DNA of 64,000 nt from Cytophagaceae bacterium (GCA_002710685.1 PALD01000080.1:288270-352269); one strand, 5' to 3'; shown: positions 11,274 to 20,887, counted from the stretch's first letter. Translations and numbers: made by a program. The notes: generated by a model from the letters alone, not told the origin.

Positions 11274-13097
11274 ATGAATTATTTTAGACAGGTACTCAGA
11301 TTTGCCCTACCCTATAAAAAGTATGGCTTTTTTAGTATCATTTGCAATATTTTCTACGCGCTCTTTAGCACGTTATCCTTTCTTGCGCTAATACCTGTTA
11401 TCGAGATACTTTTTGACAAGAGCAAGCGTGTTGCCCAGGCTCCTGTATGGAACGGTCTGGGAGGTTTAAAAGACTATGCGATGGGCACGTTTTATTACAA
11501 TGTGAGCCAGCGTGTGCAGGAGGATGAAGTTTCGGCCCTGGTATTTATATGCGTTATCGTCGTTGTACTTTTCCTGTTAAAGAACCTTTTTGGCTACATG
11601 GCAAACTTTTTCCTTACGTTTTTGCGCAATGGCGTGATGAAAGACCTGCGCGATGCCATTTATGAAAAATTGCTGACCCTGCCCATAAGCTACTTTAGTG
11701 AAAAACGCAAGGGTGACACCATATCACGTATAACCGCAGATGTCAACGAGGTTGAAAGGTCATTTTTATCTGTGCTTGAATTATTTGTACGTGAGCCACT
11801 TACAATAATATTTACCATCATTGCAATGCTTATATTGAGTGCAAAGCTCACAATATTTGTTTTTGTTTTCCTGCCTATTTCTGGTTTTATAATTTCAAGG
11901 ATAGGTAAATCATTAAAGAAAAAATCAAACCGGGCACAGCAAGAAAATGGTCATTTTCTCTCAATTGTAGAAGAAACCCTGGGAAGCCTTAAAATCATCA
12001 AAGGCTTTAATGCCGAGGATACCATGCGCGACCGCTTTCAACAATCCACCTCCAGGTTGAACCGTATTCTCAACAGTCTCGTGAACCGTCAAAACCTGGC
12101 ATCGCCCATGAGCGAATTTTTAGGGGTTTCTGTCATTGTTGTCATCTTATGGTTTGGAGGAAAACTCGTATTGATTGACGGCACGCTCAATGCCGCTGAT
12201 TTTGTTGCATTTCTGGGCTTGTCATATCAAATACTCACCCCGGCAAAGCAGATTAGTAAGGCCTCATACAGTTTAAAAAGGGGTGACGCTGCCGCGGAAA
12301 GAATATTCAACATCCTCCATACAACGTCCACCATTGTTGACAGGCCTGATGCCATTGATAAAGCTTCGTTTGATGAAAACCTCACGATTGAAAATATCTC
12401 CTTTAGGTATGAAGATGACGATGTGCTCAAAGATTTCAGTGCAACTGTACCTAAAGGTAAAACCATTGCCCTGGTAGGTCAGAGCGGTAGTGGCAAAAGC
12501 ACGATTGCAAACCTGGTCACCCGCTTTTATGATGTTACTCAGGGTGCAATCAAGGTAGATGGAAAGGATATACGGGACATCACCAAAAAATCCCTGCGCA
12601 GCCTCATGGGTCTGGTTACACAGGACAGCATTCTTTTTAACGATACCGTACGCAACAATATCCTTTTGGGGAAACCCAACGCCACAGAAGAAGAAATCAT
12701 AGAAGCCCTCAACATCGCAAATGCATGGGAGTTTGTCAAAGACCTGCCCAAAGGCCTTGACACAAACATAGGCGATAGCGGCAATAAACTGAGCGGCGGA
12801 CAAAAACAACGCCTAAGCATTGCGCGGGCGGTACTTAAAAACCCACCCATCATGATCCTTGACGAGGCCACATCAGCGCTAGACACTGAGAGTGAACGCC
12901 TTGTACAAAAGGCCCTTGAAAACATGATGAAAAACCGTACATCCATCGTGATTGCCCATAGGTTGAGTACCATTCAAAACGCAGACCAGATCATCGTGAT
13001 GCAGCGTGGCGAAATCGTTGAACAGGGCAAGCATAACGAGCTTCTATTAAAAGAAGGCAACTATAGCAAATTGGTCGCCATGCAATCTTTTGAATAA
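11274..13097 (+). CDS. ABC exporter, MsbA-like (fused membrane and ATPase domains)
   Basis: 607-aa half-transporter. An N-terminal six-helix transmembrane domain (about 20-320) is followed by an ATPase domain with Walker A G-Q-S-G-S-G-K-S-T (about 402), signature L-S-G-G-Q-K-Q-R (about 506), Walker B I-M-I-L-D-E-A-T-S-A-L-D (about 526) and switch His A-H-R-L-S-T. It acts as a homodimer in the inner membrane. Flavobacterial proteins of this type are usually the lipid A/lipid flippase candidates, but the substrate is not proven by sequence. A weak hairpin follows at about 13119-13151 without a good T-run. Confidence 0.9.
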   Translation: MNYFRQVLRFALPYKKYGFFSIICNIFYALFSTLSFLALIPVIEILFDKSKRVAQAPVWNGLGGLKDYAMGTFYYNVSQRVQEDEVSALVFICVIVVVLFLLKNLFGYMANFFLTFLRNGVMKDLRDAIYEKLLTLPISYFSEKRKGDTISRITADVNEVERSFLSVLELFVREPLTIIFTIIAMLILSAKLTIFVFVFLPISGFIISRIGKSLKKKSNRAQQENGHFLSIVEETLGSLKIIKGFNAEDTMRDRFQQSTSRLNRILNSLVNRQNLASPMSEFLGVSVIVVILWFGGKLVLIDGTLNAADFVAFLGLSYQILTPAKQISKASYSLKRGDAAAERIFNILHTTSTIVDRPDAIDKASFDENLTIENISFRYEDDDVLKDFSATVPKGKTIALVGQSGSGKSTIANLVTRFYDVTQGAIKVDGKDIRDITKKSLRSLMGLVTQDSILFNDTVRNNILLGKPNATEEEIIEALNIANAWEFVKDLPKGLDTNIGDSGNKLSGGQKQRLSIARAVLKNPPIMILDEATSALDTESERLVQKALENMMKNRTSIVIAHRLSTIQNADQIIVMQRGEIVEQGKHNELLLKEGNYSKLVAMQSFE

Positions 13098-13205
13098 GAA
13101 CATTTATCCTTAATAGATAATCAAAAGTGATATTTTTAGTATCCTTTGATTAAACTTAATGCAATAACTTTAGTCATAATTAGTGTAAGGCTAATAAAAA
13201 GGTAA

Positions 13206-13724
13206 TTGCAACCACTTGTAAACACGTCACCTAGTTTGGTTTTTGAAGACCTGGTAAGGGAGTATAAAGAAAAACTTTACTGGCACATCAGGCGCATGGT
13301 ATTGTCGCATGATGATGCTGATGATGTGCTGCAAAATACATTTATAAAGGTTTATAAAAATTTGCCCAACTTTAAGGGTGACAGCCACATTTACACCTGG
13401 TTGTACCGCATTGCCACAAATGAAAGCCTTACATTTTTAAAAAAACGAGCCAGACGCTTGCAGATAAGTGACGAGACCCTGCAGCAAAACATGGTGAACA
13501 ACCTGGAATCTGACCCCTATTTTGACGGAGACGAGGCAAGACTAAAACTGCAAAGAGCAATAGCCACCCTCCCCGAAAAACAAAAACAGGTATTCCTGCT
13601 CAGGTATTATGAAGAACTACCCTATGCAGAAATGTCTGAAATGCTGGAGGTTTCAGAAGGTTCCTTAAAGGCCAGTTACCACCATGCAGTAAAAAAGATA
13701 ACACATTTTATCAAAGAAGATTAA
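13206..13724 (+). CDS. ECF-type RNA polymerase sigma factor
   Basis: 172 aa. Region 2 spans the W-H-I-R-R-M-V...D-D-A-D-D-V-L-Q-N-T-F segment (about 25-60). Region 4 spans L-P-E-K-Q-K-Q-V-F...Y-A-E-M-S-E-M-L-E-V-S-E-G-S-L-K (about 120-165). A TAA lies immediately before the TTG start (13206), so translation must begin at this TTG or later; no ATG lies near the N-terminus. It is followed by an anti-sigma-like membrane protein and a secreted sensor-like protein, which form an apparent signalling operon. Confidence 0.88.
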   Translation: MQPLVNTSPSLVFEDLVREYKEKLYWHIRRMVLSHDDADDVLQNTFIKVYKNLPNFKGDSHIYTWLYRIATNESLTFLKKRARRLQISDETLQQNMVNNLESDPYFDGDEARLKLQRAIATLPEKQKQVFLLRYYEELPYAEMSEMLEVSEGSLKASYHHAVKKITHFIKED

Positions 13725-13752
13725 ACCCTTGACAATCATCTAAGTCTAAAAA

Positions 13753-14256
13753 ATGATGAATCCACTGGACAACCATAACAAAGATAACGGCCTACACCTG
13801 CCCAAGGGATACCTGGAGCAGTTTGAGGACGGCCTTTATGCTGAGCTTGAGCTTAGGGAGCTACTCCCCAGCACTGATGGTTTTGTGGTTCCACAAGGCT
13901 ATTTTGAGAAATTTGAAAGTAGGCTCAAGGCCAAAATCACGCAGCCTAAGACCAAGATTATTTCCATTTTTAGGTCAAGGACCTGGATGAGCAGTGCAGC
14001 AGCAATTGCCGCCATCCTCGTCCTGGCATTTATAGCCATTTTACCTAAAAATAAAATAAACGACTTTGACGACCTCACGGTCTCAACGCTTGAAAACTAT
14101 CTACAGGAAGACGGTATCCTAGAGAAAATGTCTGAAGAAGACCTGGATGCCATAGAAGATGGCACAACCTTCTCATCTGAAACTTTTGCCAATGAGGCAA
14201 TCCTTGACTATGTAGATATAGACCTTATTGATGAACCTCTAAAAGATGAGGATTAA
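13753..14256 (+). CDS. Single-pass membrane protein, probable anti-sigma factor of the adjacent ECF sigma
   Basis: 167 aa starting at tandem ATGs (13753/13756). The cytoplasmic N-terminus carries two copies of a L-P-x-G-Y-x-E-x-F-E motif, about 45 residues apart. One transmembrane helix (S-S-A-A-A-I-A-A-I-L-V-L-A-F-I) follows at about residues 76-97, and then a very acidic tail of about 70 residues. No zinc-binding ZAS motif is seen. The anti-sigma role is inferred from position and topology only. Confidence 0.6.
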   Translation: MMNPLDNHNKDNGLHLPKGYLEQFEDGLYAELELRELLPSTDGFVVPQGYFEKFESRLKAKITQPKTKIISIFRSRTWMSSAAAIAAILVLAFIAILPKNKINDFDDLTVSTLENYLQEDGILEKMSEEDLDAIEDGTTFSSETFANEAILDYVDIDLIDEPLKDED

Positions 14257-14268
14257 AACAAAAAAAAA

Positions 14269-14733
14269 GTGAAAAAAATAATAGTGATACTCATCATGAT
14301 GCTCTCTGTGGCTAGTTTTGGTCAAAAGGATGACTTCCATAAAAGAATCAAGGCCCTGAAGGTCTCTTTTATCACAGAGCAGCTTCAACTCACCCCTAAA
14401 GAAGCCGAGGTATTCTGGCCCATCTATAATGCATATGATGAAAAAATGGATGATCTGCGACATGAAGAGAGGGACCTATGGCGCAAGCTATATAAGGAAA
14501 AAGGCGTAAAAGCTGACCTTACTGAAAATGAAGCTGACAAACTGGTCTCAGAATACAACAAAATAGAAGAAACCCGGGTAAGCCTGCAATCTAAACTGCT
14601 CAACGACCTGCGCGGTAAATTGACCCTCAAGAAAGTAGTATATCTCCCAGAGGTTGAACAAGATTTTGGCAAGAAATTATTTGAAGAATATAAAAAGCGC
14701 AAGGAACAGGAAAAGGGCAAGAATACCCCATGA
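14269..14733 (+). CDS. Secreted coiled-coil protein, putative sensor of the ECF sigma system (CpxP/Spy-like topology)
   Basis: 154 aa from GTG 14269; no ATG is available. Signal peptide M-K-K-I-I-V-I-L-I-M-M-L-S-V-A-S-F-G ends before Q-K-D-D. The mature part is highly charged and helical, and contains L-T-P-K-E-A-E-x-F-W-P-I-Y-N, the recurring motif of small periplasmic proteins encoded with flavobacterial ECF sigma factors. The stop TGA (14731-14733) is part of a TGATCA that also encodes the stop of the convergent lipoprotein gene. Confidence 0.7.
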   Translation: MKKIIVILIMMLSVASFGQKDDFHKRIKALKVSFITEQLQLTPKEAEVFWPIYNAYDEKMDDLRHEERDLWRKLYKEKGVKADLTENEADKLVSEYNKIEETRVSLQSKLLNDLRGKLTLKKVVYLPEVEQDFGKKLFEEYKKRKEQEKGKNTP

Positions 14734-15789
14734 TCACAAATCATTACGTTTTAGGGTAATCAGGGCAATTCTTCCATTACCGGCGGCATAAGCTTGATTT
14801 TCATCAACAAAGCGAATAGTAAAAAATCCTTCAGTAGATAAAGTTTTCCAGGTATCGCCGCCATCCTTGCTATAATCAATACCCGTAAAACCTATGGCAA
14901 CGAGTTCGTTGCCATTTTTGTTGGGTACATACTGCACACAACTTTTATATCCGGGAGCCTGGCCCTCTGCAACAAGTTGCCAGGTTTTTCCACCATCTAT
15001 AGTCCTTGCTTTGTTTGCATGGGATCCCTCTGGATCTGTATAATCTCCACCAATCACAAAACCATTTTTATCGTCATAAAAATCAATACTATAGCCGCCT
15101 TGCGTTTCCTTGCCCTGCAACAGTGGAGTGTCCACCACTTCCCATGTCCTGCCCTTATCGGCAGTGTGAAAGACCCTTGACCTTATCCCCCCGGTGATGA
15201 TCCAGGCATGGTTGCCCATGACCTCAACGTTTGTATTGCTCGCGGCAAAAGCTCCTTCGGTCGCTTCTGGAAGGACGGAGCAATCCAGCTTTTTCCAGGT
15301 GTTGCCCCCATCGCGGGTGATTATTATGGATAGGCACCCACCTTGGGCATCCCCCATGGCAATACCTTCTTTATCATTCCAGAATTTCATTGAATCATAA
15401 AACACCTGCTCACCTTCTTCCTGATAGACGAGTTCCATTTTTCCTGTATCCCCCGTTTTGTACAACAATGCAGGATTTGCGATACTCAGCATAAAAAAAT
15501 CTGTTGCGGTATGCGCCACCGCCCTAAATGAGGGTATAAGGCTGTCTTGCTGCTGCACTCTTGTGTTCCAGCTTTTAGATACTGGGTTGTACAGGCCAAA
15601 TTTGCCATCGCTTCCCGCAAAGGCAAGGCTGCCATCATCCAGGATATCAATAGCGCGTATGCTTACAGAGTCTTCGTAGATAACCTCGATTTCCATAGAT
15701 GCAACAGGACCACTGGCAACACTGGGCCCAGTAGTATTTTTACACCCCACAGCTACAAGTATCCATAAAAGCCCTACCACGTATCTCAT
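14734..15789 (-). CDS. Lipoprotein with BNR/photosystem II stability factor-like beta-propeller repeats
   Basis: 351 aa. The lipoprotein signal ends in V-A-V-G-C (Cys about residue 16). Aspartate-box-like repeats recur as T-R-D-G-G-N-T-W, T-A-D-K-G-R-T-W, T-I-D-G-G-K-T-W and S-K-D-G-G-D-T-W, giving a sialidase/YCF48-like propeller. Family members are often labelled 'oxidoreductase' by transfer, but nothing here supports a redox function. A scaffold or binding role on the outer membrane is more likely. It is convergent with, and directly abuts, the sensor-like gene. Confidence 0.75.
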   Translation of the reverse strand: MRYVVGLLWILVAVGCKNTTGPSVASGPVASMEIEVIYEDSVSIRAIDILDDGSLAFAGSDGKFGLYNPVSKSWNTRVQQQDSLIPSFRAVAHTATDFFMLSIANPALLYKTGDTGKMELVYQEEGEQVFYDSMKFWNDKEGIAMGDAQGGCLSIIITRDGGNTWKKLDCSVLPEATEGAFAASNTNVEVMGNHAWIITGGIRSRVFHTADKGRTWEVVDTPLLQGKETQGGYSIDFYDDKNGFVIGGDYTDPEGSHANKARTIDGGKTWQLVAEGQAPGYKSCVQYVPNKNGNELVAIGFTGIDYSKDGGDTWKTLSTEGFFTIRFVDENQAYAAGNGRIALITLKRNDL

Positions 15790-15834
15790 TATTCTAATTT
15801 TTGGCTAAAATAAACCTAATGTTCCACAAAGCCT

Positions 15835-15842
15835 TACCTTTG
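15835..15842 (+). promoter_or_regulatory. -7 promoter element of the RNA methyltransferase gene
   Basis: TACCTTTG is an exact TAnnTTTG match, 20 bases before ATG 15862. The -33 element is not evident. Confidence 0.45.
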
Positions 15843-15861
15843 CAGCCGTTAAAATCAAATT

Positions 15862-17070
15862 ATGCGCCTGCACCGTAACCTTGTATTTGCCGTTGTTGAT
15901 GGTCTCCTCTCTATTTTTAACGAGGGAGAATATGCTGATAAGGTGATAGAAAAATTATTGAAACGCGATAAGCGATGGGGTTCAAGAGACCGCAGCTTTA
16001 TAGCAGAGACCACGTATGATATCGTACGCTGGAAAAGGCTCTATGCAGAAATCGCCGAAGTCAAGGAACCCTTTGACCGCAAGGATATCTGGAGGTTGTT
16101 TGCCGTATGGGCCACACTGCGAGGCATTAAATTGCCAGACTGGCCCCAGATAGAACAAACCCCCACAAGACGCATAAAAGGGAGGTTTGACGAATTGTCA
16201 AACACGAGGAAATTTCGCGAAAGCGTGCCCGACTGGATGGATGAACTGGGCGAAAGGGAACTGGGCAAAAAATGGGATGCAGAAATCGCGGCCCTCAATA
16301 CAATAGCACCCGTCGTGCTGCGCGTCAATACGCTTAAAGCGAAAGTATCCCAAGTACAATCAGAACTTAAGGAAGCTGGTTTTTTTACCGCGGAAATCAA
16401 GGGATATCCAGATGCGCTCCAACTGGAAGAACGTGGCAATGTCTTCTTGACCGAAGCTTTTAAGATGGGGCACTTTGAGGTCCAGGATGCTTCCTCTCAA
16501 CTCGTGGCTCCCTTTCTGGATGTTAAACCCGGGATGCGCGTGGTGGATACCTGTGCAGGTGCTGGGGGAAAAGCCCTACACCTCGCAGCCCTGATGGAAA
16601 ACAAGGGCCAGCTGATTGCCCTGGACATCTATGGCAACAAGCTCAAGGAACTTAAACGCCGTGCCAGGCGTGCCGGTGCATTTAATATTGAGCCCCGCAC
16701 AATTGATTCAACAAAGGTCATCAAGAAGCTCAAGGCCTCTGCTGACCGTGTCCTGATTGATGCCCCCTGCTCTGGGCTGGGCGTGTTGAGCCGCAACCCA
16801 GATGCCAAGTGGAAACTGGAACCTGAATTTTTGGAAAGGATCAAGAACACCCAGCAGGATATACTGCAAGACTATGCCTCAATTGTAAAAAAAGGCGGAA
16901 AAATGGTGTATGCAACCTGCTCCATCCTACCTTCTGAAAATCAACAGCAAGTTGATTTTTTCCTTGCATCAGAGGCTGGCAGGGAGTTTAAAAAAACAAA
17001 TGAAAAAATAGTGCTTTCCAGTGAATCTGGATATGATGGATTCTATATGGCGCTGTTAGAAAAAAATTAA
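15862..17070 (+). CDS. RsmB/NOP (NSUN)-family RNA cytosine-5 methyltransferase
   Basis: 402 aa. SAM-dependent m5C methylation of RNA, most likely rRNA. An N-terminal helical domain is followed by the methyltransferase fold: D-T-C-A-G-A-G-G-K-A-L-H-L-A (SAM motif I, about 229-242), I-D-A-P-C-S-G-L-G-V-L-S-R-N-P-D (motif IV with one conserved Cys) and Y-A-T-C-S-I-L-P-S-E-N (motif VI with the catalytic Cys). Both cysteines of the family are intact. A palindrome at about 16329-16345 encodes T-L-K-A-K-V. The secreted endonuclease gene starts 9 bases downstream. Confidence 0.88.
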   Translation: MRLHRNLVFAVVDGLLSIFNEGEYADKVIEKLLKRDKRWGSRDRSFIAETTYDIVRWKRLYAEIAEVKEPFDRKDIWRLFAVWATLRGIKLPDWPQIEQTPTRRIKGRFDELSNTRKFRESVPDWMDELGERELGKKWDAEIAALNTIAPVVLRVNTLKAKVSQVQSELKEAGFFTAEIKGYPDALQLEERGNVFLTEAFKMGHFEVQDASSQLVAPFLDVKPGMRVVDTCAGAGGKALHLAALMENKGQLIALDIYGNKLKELKRRARRAGAFNIEPRTIDSTKVIKKLKASADRVLIDAPCSGLGVLSRNPDAKWKLEPEFLERIKNTQQDILQDYASIVKKGGKMVYATCSILPSENQQQVDFFLASEAGREFKKTNEKIVLSSESGYDGFYMALLEKN

Positions 17071-17079
17071 GATCAGGAG

Positions 17080-18120
17080 ATGAAAAAAACTACGTTACTG
17101 CTTCTCTTCATTTTTTTGGCGCAAGCCATATATGCACAACAGCCTTATTATGATGATGTTGACCTGACCAAAACAGGTCTTGCCCTGAGGGATGAACTGG
17201 CACAAAAAATCATTGAAACCCACACAAACCTACTGGAATATTCCCCTGGAGTCTGGGAGGCCAGCCGCATTACAGACGTGGACCCTAATGACAATTCAAA
17301 AGTCCTGCTCTTATATGGTTATGAAAATGGGACTGATAGCGATGTCACCAATGACCTCAACCGGGATAAATATCAAAATGGAGGCCAAGTAGGTGACTGG
17401 AACCGTGAACACACCTACCCAAAATCACTGGGAAACCCCAACCTGGGAGAAAGCGGGCCAGGAAGTGATGCCCACCACCTGAGGCCCACAGACGTTCAAC
17501 GTAACGGTGCCCGGGGCAACAGGAAGTTTGCTGCCGGAAGTGGCAATTCTGGTACCGTGGGCGAAAACTGGTATCCCGGTGATGCGTGGAAGGGAGACGT
17601 GGCCCGCATGCTCATGTACATGTACCTGCACTATGGTGAGCGTTGCCTGCCCAGCAATGTGATCGTGGGGTCAACTAACGGTACAGACGGCAATATGATA
17701 GACCTATTGCTTCAATGGAATGCAGAAGATCCCGTAAGTGCCGTCGAGGACCAGCGCAATGCCTACCACGACAGTGATGGTCAATATGCACAGGGAAACC
17801 GTAATCCATTTATAGATAATCCCTATCTAGCAACAGCAATATGGGGTGGTCCAGAAGCTGAGGACCGCTGGGGCACGCTAGGTATCGCTTCCGCGAAAGC
17901 GAACCAGTTCAAGATATACCCCAACCCTGCGCACAACACGGTGAATGTAAGTTCCACCCTTCCCGTTGAAGAAATAAGGCTGTATGATATCTCCGGAAGA
18001 TTACTGGAAACCTATCATCATGAAAAATCCATTGACGTTTCAACCCTGCACCAGGGCGTTTATGTTCTTGATATCCAAAACAAAAATAGCAATGAGGTGC
18101 ATAAGCTGATGGTACGGTAA
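17080..18120 (+). CDS. Secreted endonuclease I family nuclease with T9SS sorting domain
   Basis: 346 aa. The signal peptide ends A-I-Y-A-Q. The EndA/NucM-type nuclease domain carries the catalytic W-N-R-E-H-T-Y-P-K-S motif (about 107-116), then D-A-H-H-L-R-P and N-R-K-F. The last ~75 residues are a type A T9SS C-terminal domain (I-Y-P-N-P-A...I-R-L-Y-D-I-S-G-R-L...G-V-Y-V-L-D), which directs export across the outer membrane. The expected role is extracellular DNA/RNA degradation for nutrient scavenging. The linker between the two domains is encoded by a palindrome copy (17884-17902, G-I-A-S-A-K-A). Confidence 0.92.
   Translation: MKKTTLLLLFIFLAQAIYAQQPYYDDVDLTKTGLALRDELAQKIIETHTNLLEYSPGVWEASRITDVDPNDNSKVLLLYGYENGTDSDVTNDLNRDKYQNGGQVGDWNREHTYPKSLGNPNLGESGPGSDAHHLRPTDVQRNGARGNRKFAAGSGNSGTVGENWYPGDAWKGDVARMLMYMYLHYGERCLPSNVIVGSTNGTDGNMIDLLLQWNAEDPVSAVEDQRNAYHDSDGQYAQGNRNPFIDNPYLATAIWGGPEAEDRWGTLGIASAKANQFKIYPNPAHNTVNVSSTLPVEEIRLYDISGRLLETYHHEKSIDVSTLHQGVYVLDIQNKNSNEVHKLMVR
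17884..17902. repeat. Interspersed palindrome in the endonuclease domain linker
   Basis: TCGCTTCCGCGAAAGCGA: the TTTCGC family with a first-base change and a GCG extension. It is read A-S-A-K-A exactly between the nuclease and T9SS domains. Confidence 0.7.
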
Positions 18121-18142
18121 TCCTCTCTGCCATAAATAATAA

Positions 18143-18176
18143 AAAAGGGCCCGAATTGATTCAGGCCCTTTTTTTG
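18143..18176. terminator. Rho-independent terminator between convergent genes
   Basis: AAAAGGGCC (18143-18151) and GGCCCTTTT (18164-18172) pair around a 12-base loop, with A- and T-runs on the two sides. It can serve both the endonuclease (+) and M14 peptidase (-) genes. Confidence 0.8.
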
Positions 18177-18188
18177 TGAGTTTGTTTT

Positions 18189-18205
18189 TTTGGCTTAAAG
18201 CCAAA
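18189..18205. repeat. Interspersed palindrome, TTTGGCTTAAAGCCAAA
   Basis: Identical to the copy at 3046-3062. It lies 2 bases beyond the M14 peptidase stop codon, next to the shared terminator. Confidence 0.8.
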
Positions 18206-18207
18206 CA

Positions 18208-20823
18208 TTATTCTGACGCACCTTCATAGATAGCATTAAAGATCAACTTATAGGTACCTCGTGGCTGCGCCCTGAATTGAGGCCTAAAAGCAAATAGGAT
18301 CGTGGAACCCTCACCATAATCAACCTTTACCATGGCTGGTTTTCTAGCGATATACCTATCCTCCCCCATGGCCCAGCCACTCATCAAGAGGTCCACTGGC
18401 GCATAGGTGGCAACCACCTCAACGTGGGGTGCGGGGGCATCTTTAATGCTTTCTGTACCCCCCTCACCAGATTTGCGCTGCTTATCTATGGTAAATGCCC
18501 TGCTGCGGTTAAACGATACCGCCACGGTATCCTGCATGCCATACGCCAATGGATGGGTAGTATCTATACCTGTCCTTATCAATGAACCAGGTATAAAAAA
18601 GTCCTTGCTATCTGCACCTTCCACGGCATCACGCAACGGCAGGCCAAATTGCTCTATGACAAAATCACTAGCTTCATCAAAGGCTATGAGCGTGCCACCA
18701 CCCTCTACATAATCGCTTAGCGCCAGTGTACCCTTTAAGCCCAGCCCACCGGTAAACTGTACTGGCATGCTCAACTCACTATACCCATGCAGGATAGATG
18801 CCTTGCCCTGGGAGGGTATAATGATCGCGTCATACTGTGATAGATCTTTGGTTTTTATATCTGTGTCATGCAAGGTATCTGTTGCAAAGGCATATTCATC
18901 CATGACAAAGCGCGTCCAGCCTTCATCCATATTAGCTGCCCAGGATTTATACAGGCCTACTTTGGGCAGGTGGATTTTTCTTAATTCTACATCTGGCTTA
19001 GATGCCAAACCTACGAATGACAATCCATAGGCTTTTGCCAGGGAATCCAAAGTTTCCCTATCACCGGTCACGATATAGGACCCAGCAGGAAAATTTTTGC
19101 CTTGAGCGTTAAAAGCCGCCGTACTCCTATAGGCAGTTCCGCCTGCTTTTAAGACCTTGTTAGTTACCGCCACCGAAGCATTTGTGTTGACATTAAGGGC
19201 ATAGCCAAATGAGCCGTTATTATCAACCTCGCCGTCAGCGTAGGTATCTTGCCCTGTTACTTTTTTTGTAGCGACTTTAAAGGAGGATGCAATCTTGTCA
19301 ACTGCCACACCCATCTGCATGGGCAATGTCCAGCCAGCCAAATCGTATGGAGTGTCCGGAGGACCTCCCGGATACTGAAAACGGGTGGGGTAATCCTGTT
19401 TTTCCATGAGGTCCAGCAGATATGGTCTGAATGCCTGGGCGGTATAAATCACGTACGAGCCTTTATCATATTTTTTACCCTCTACGGTAAAATCACGGGT
19501 TGCCTTTTCTATCTCAATCCCTCCCCTTAGCAGTACATTCACCAGGTTTACCGCTTCAAAAGAATCCCATTGCTCTTTTGGGATTATATATGCAAATAAA
19601 TTGCCTGTCCCGCCCTTTTCAATGGCAGACTGTCCCATTTTATATATATTATACAGGTAGTTGCTCTTGCGGTCTGCGGCAAGGTCCAGGGTGGCCCAGG
19701 TAGCGGTCAACATATAATCTACGGCATCCCTAAAGTGTGATTCACCACCCTTCCAAGGGTCTGGGTACATAATATCTGTCCCGTCTGTAGGGGTTGTTCC
19801 CGCAACCATTTTGGGCAGTTTTTTGGGGTCATAAAACCTGGGCGTGGGCGTGGTGTGGCCGGTCTCGGTGAGTATACCTATCATATTGTGATAATAGGGC
19901 ACCGTGCGCCCCCCCCCATTCCAGAACATGGTGTAGAAATTATCTGCGATGGCGCCGGGCATGTTTTCAAGAGAAAAACGCTTTGACATGGCCGATCCCA
20001 CTTCACTTACCCCGGCGGTCACGGCGGGGTGTATTTTTGGGTTTACCGGGTCTGCATAGGGCGGAATGGAAATCTTGGTCCACGCCGGAGATGATTGATG
20101 GTGGTTATACACAATCTGTGGATACCACTCATTATATAGGATTTTTGTCACGTTATAGGTTTCCGGCTGGGTATTCATAAACCAATCCCGGTTATTATCG
20201 TGGCCCATGTAATAGTGGTATAAAATAGGTGGTCGCGATGTTTCATAGGCCGTGCCCATATTCTTGCGGTACCAGTCAACCACAATATCAAGGCCATCAG
20301 GGTTCATGACGGGCATCAAGAGGGTGATTACATTTTCCCTTATTTTTTGCATTTCGGGAGTTTCAGATGTAGCGAGGGTATATGCAAGTTCAGAGGTCAT
20401 CTGGCCATGAGCCAACTCTGTAGAGTGCATCCCACCATCTATCCAAACTACTGCCTTACCTTCTTGTGAAAGCTTTGCCGCTTCAGCATCGCTTACTTGA
20501 ACCCGGGCAAGCTTTGTGCTGATATCCTTCCATTTATCCAGTTGTTCTAGGTTTTCTTTAGTGGATATAAACAGTAGGTACATCTTTCTTCCCAATACGG
20601 TTTCGCCTATCTCTATTTTTTTAACCCGACTTGAAGCTGCATCCAATCTGGATAGATAATCTTCTATCTGGGCATAGTCAGCAAGCTTGTAATCATCTCC
20701 TACCCTAAAGCCATAAACATCTTTAGGAGAAGGTACTTTTTGAGCCGTCATTAATGCAATGCAGCATGTGGACATCAGTGCCATTAGCATCAATGTCCTG
20801 AGGTTAGAAGTTGTAAAAATCAT
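18208..20823 (-). CDS. M14-family zinc carboxypeptidase, large secreted form
   Basis: 871 aa from ATG 20823, which begins a proper signal peptide ending T-A-Q; the frame is open 60 bases further but without better signals. Zinc-binding H-S-T-E (HxxE, about 131) and H-D-N-N-R-D-W-F, with downstream H/E residues, identify the peptidase domain in the first ~420 residues. The C-terminal half resembles a class I amidotransferase-like fold (I-I-P-S-Q-G-K...Y-V-E-G-G-G-T-L-I-A-F) of unknown role. It removes C-terminal residues from peptides in the periplasm or outside the cell. It lies in tandem behind the BNR-propeller gene (64-base gap), probably one operon. Confidence 0.85.
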   Translation of the reverse strand: MIFTTSNLRTLMLMALMSTCCIALMTAQKVPSPKDVYGFRVGDDYKLADYAQIEDYLSRLDAASSRVKKIEIGETVLGRKMYLLFISTKENLEQLDKWKDISTKLARVQVSDAEAAKLSQEGKAVVWIDGGMHSTELAHGQMTSELAYTLATSETPEMQKIRENVITLLMPVMNPDGLDIVVDWYRKNMGTAYETSRPPILYHYYMGHDNNRDWFMNTQPETYNVTKILYNEWYPQIVYNHHQSSPAWTKISIPPYADPVNPKIHPAVTAGVSEVGSAMSKRFSLENMPGAIADNFYTMFWNGGGRTVPYYHNMIGILTETGHTTPTPRFYDPKKLPKMVAGTTPTDGTDIMYPDPWKGGESHFRDAVDYMLTATWATLDLAADRKSNYLYNIYKMGQSAIEKGGTGNLFAYIIPKEQWDSFEAVNLVNVLLRGGIEIEKATRDFTVEGKKYDKGSYVIYTAQAFRPYLLDLMEKQDYPTRFQYPGGPPDTPYDLAGWTLPMQMGVAVDKIASSFKVATKKVTGQDTYADGEVDNNGSFGYALNVNTNASVAVTNKVLKAGGTAYRSTAAFNAQGKNFPAGSYIVTGDRETLDSLAKAYGLSFVGLASKPDVELRKIHLPKVGLYKSWAANMDEGWTRFVMDEYAFATDTLHDTDIKTKDLSQYDAIIIPSQGKASILHGYSELSMPVQFTGGLGLKGTLALSDYVEGGGTLIAFDEASDFVIEQFGLPLRDAVEGADSKDFFIPGSLIRTGIDTTHPLAYGMQDTVAVSFNRSRAFTIDKQRKSGEGGTESIKDAPAPHVEVVATYAPVDLLMSGWAMGEDRYIARKPAMVKVDYGEGSTILFAFRPQFRAQPRGTYKLIFNAIYEGASE

Positions 20824-20887
20824 CTTGTTGGTTATAGTTTGATTGAAAATTAGCATTAAAAGAATAAAAACAAAAATCTGCACCTGT

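Noticed and set aside
13119..13151. Hairpin AATCAAA...TTTGATT after the ABC exporter as a terminator
   Set aside because: The stem is interrupted and no T-run follows, so it is not called.
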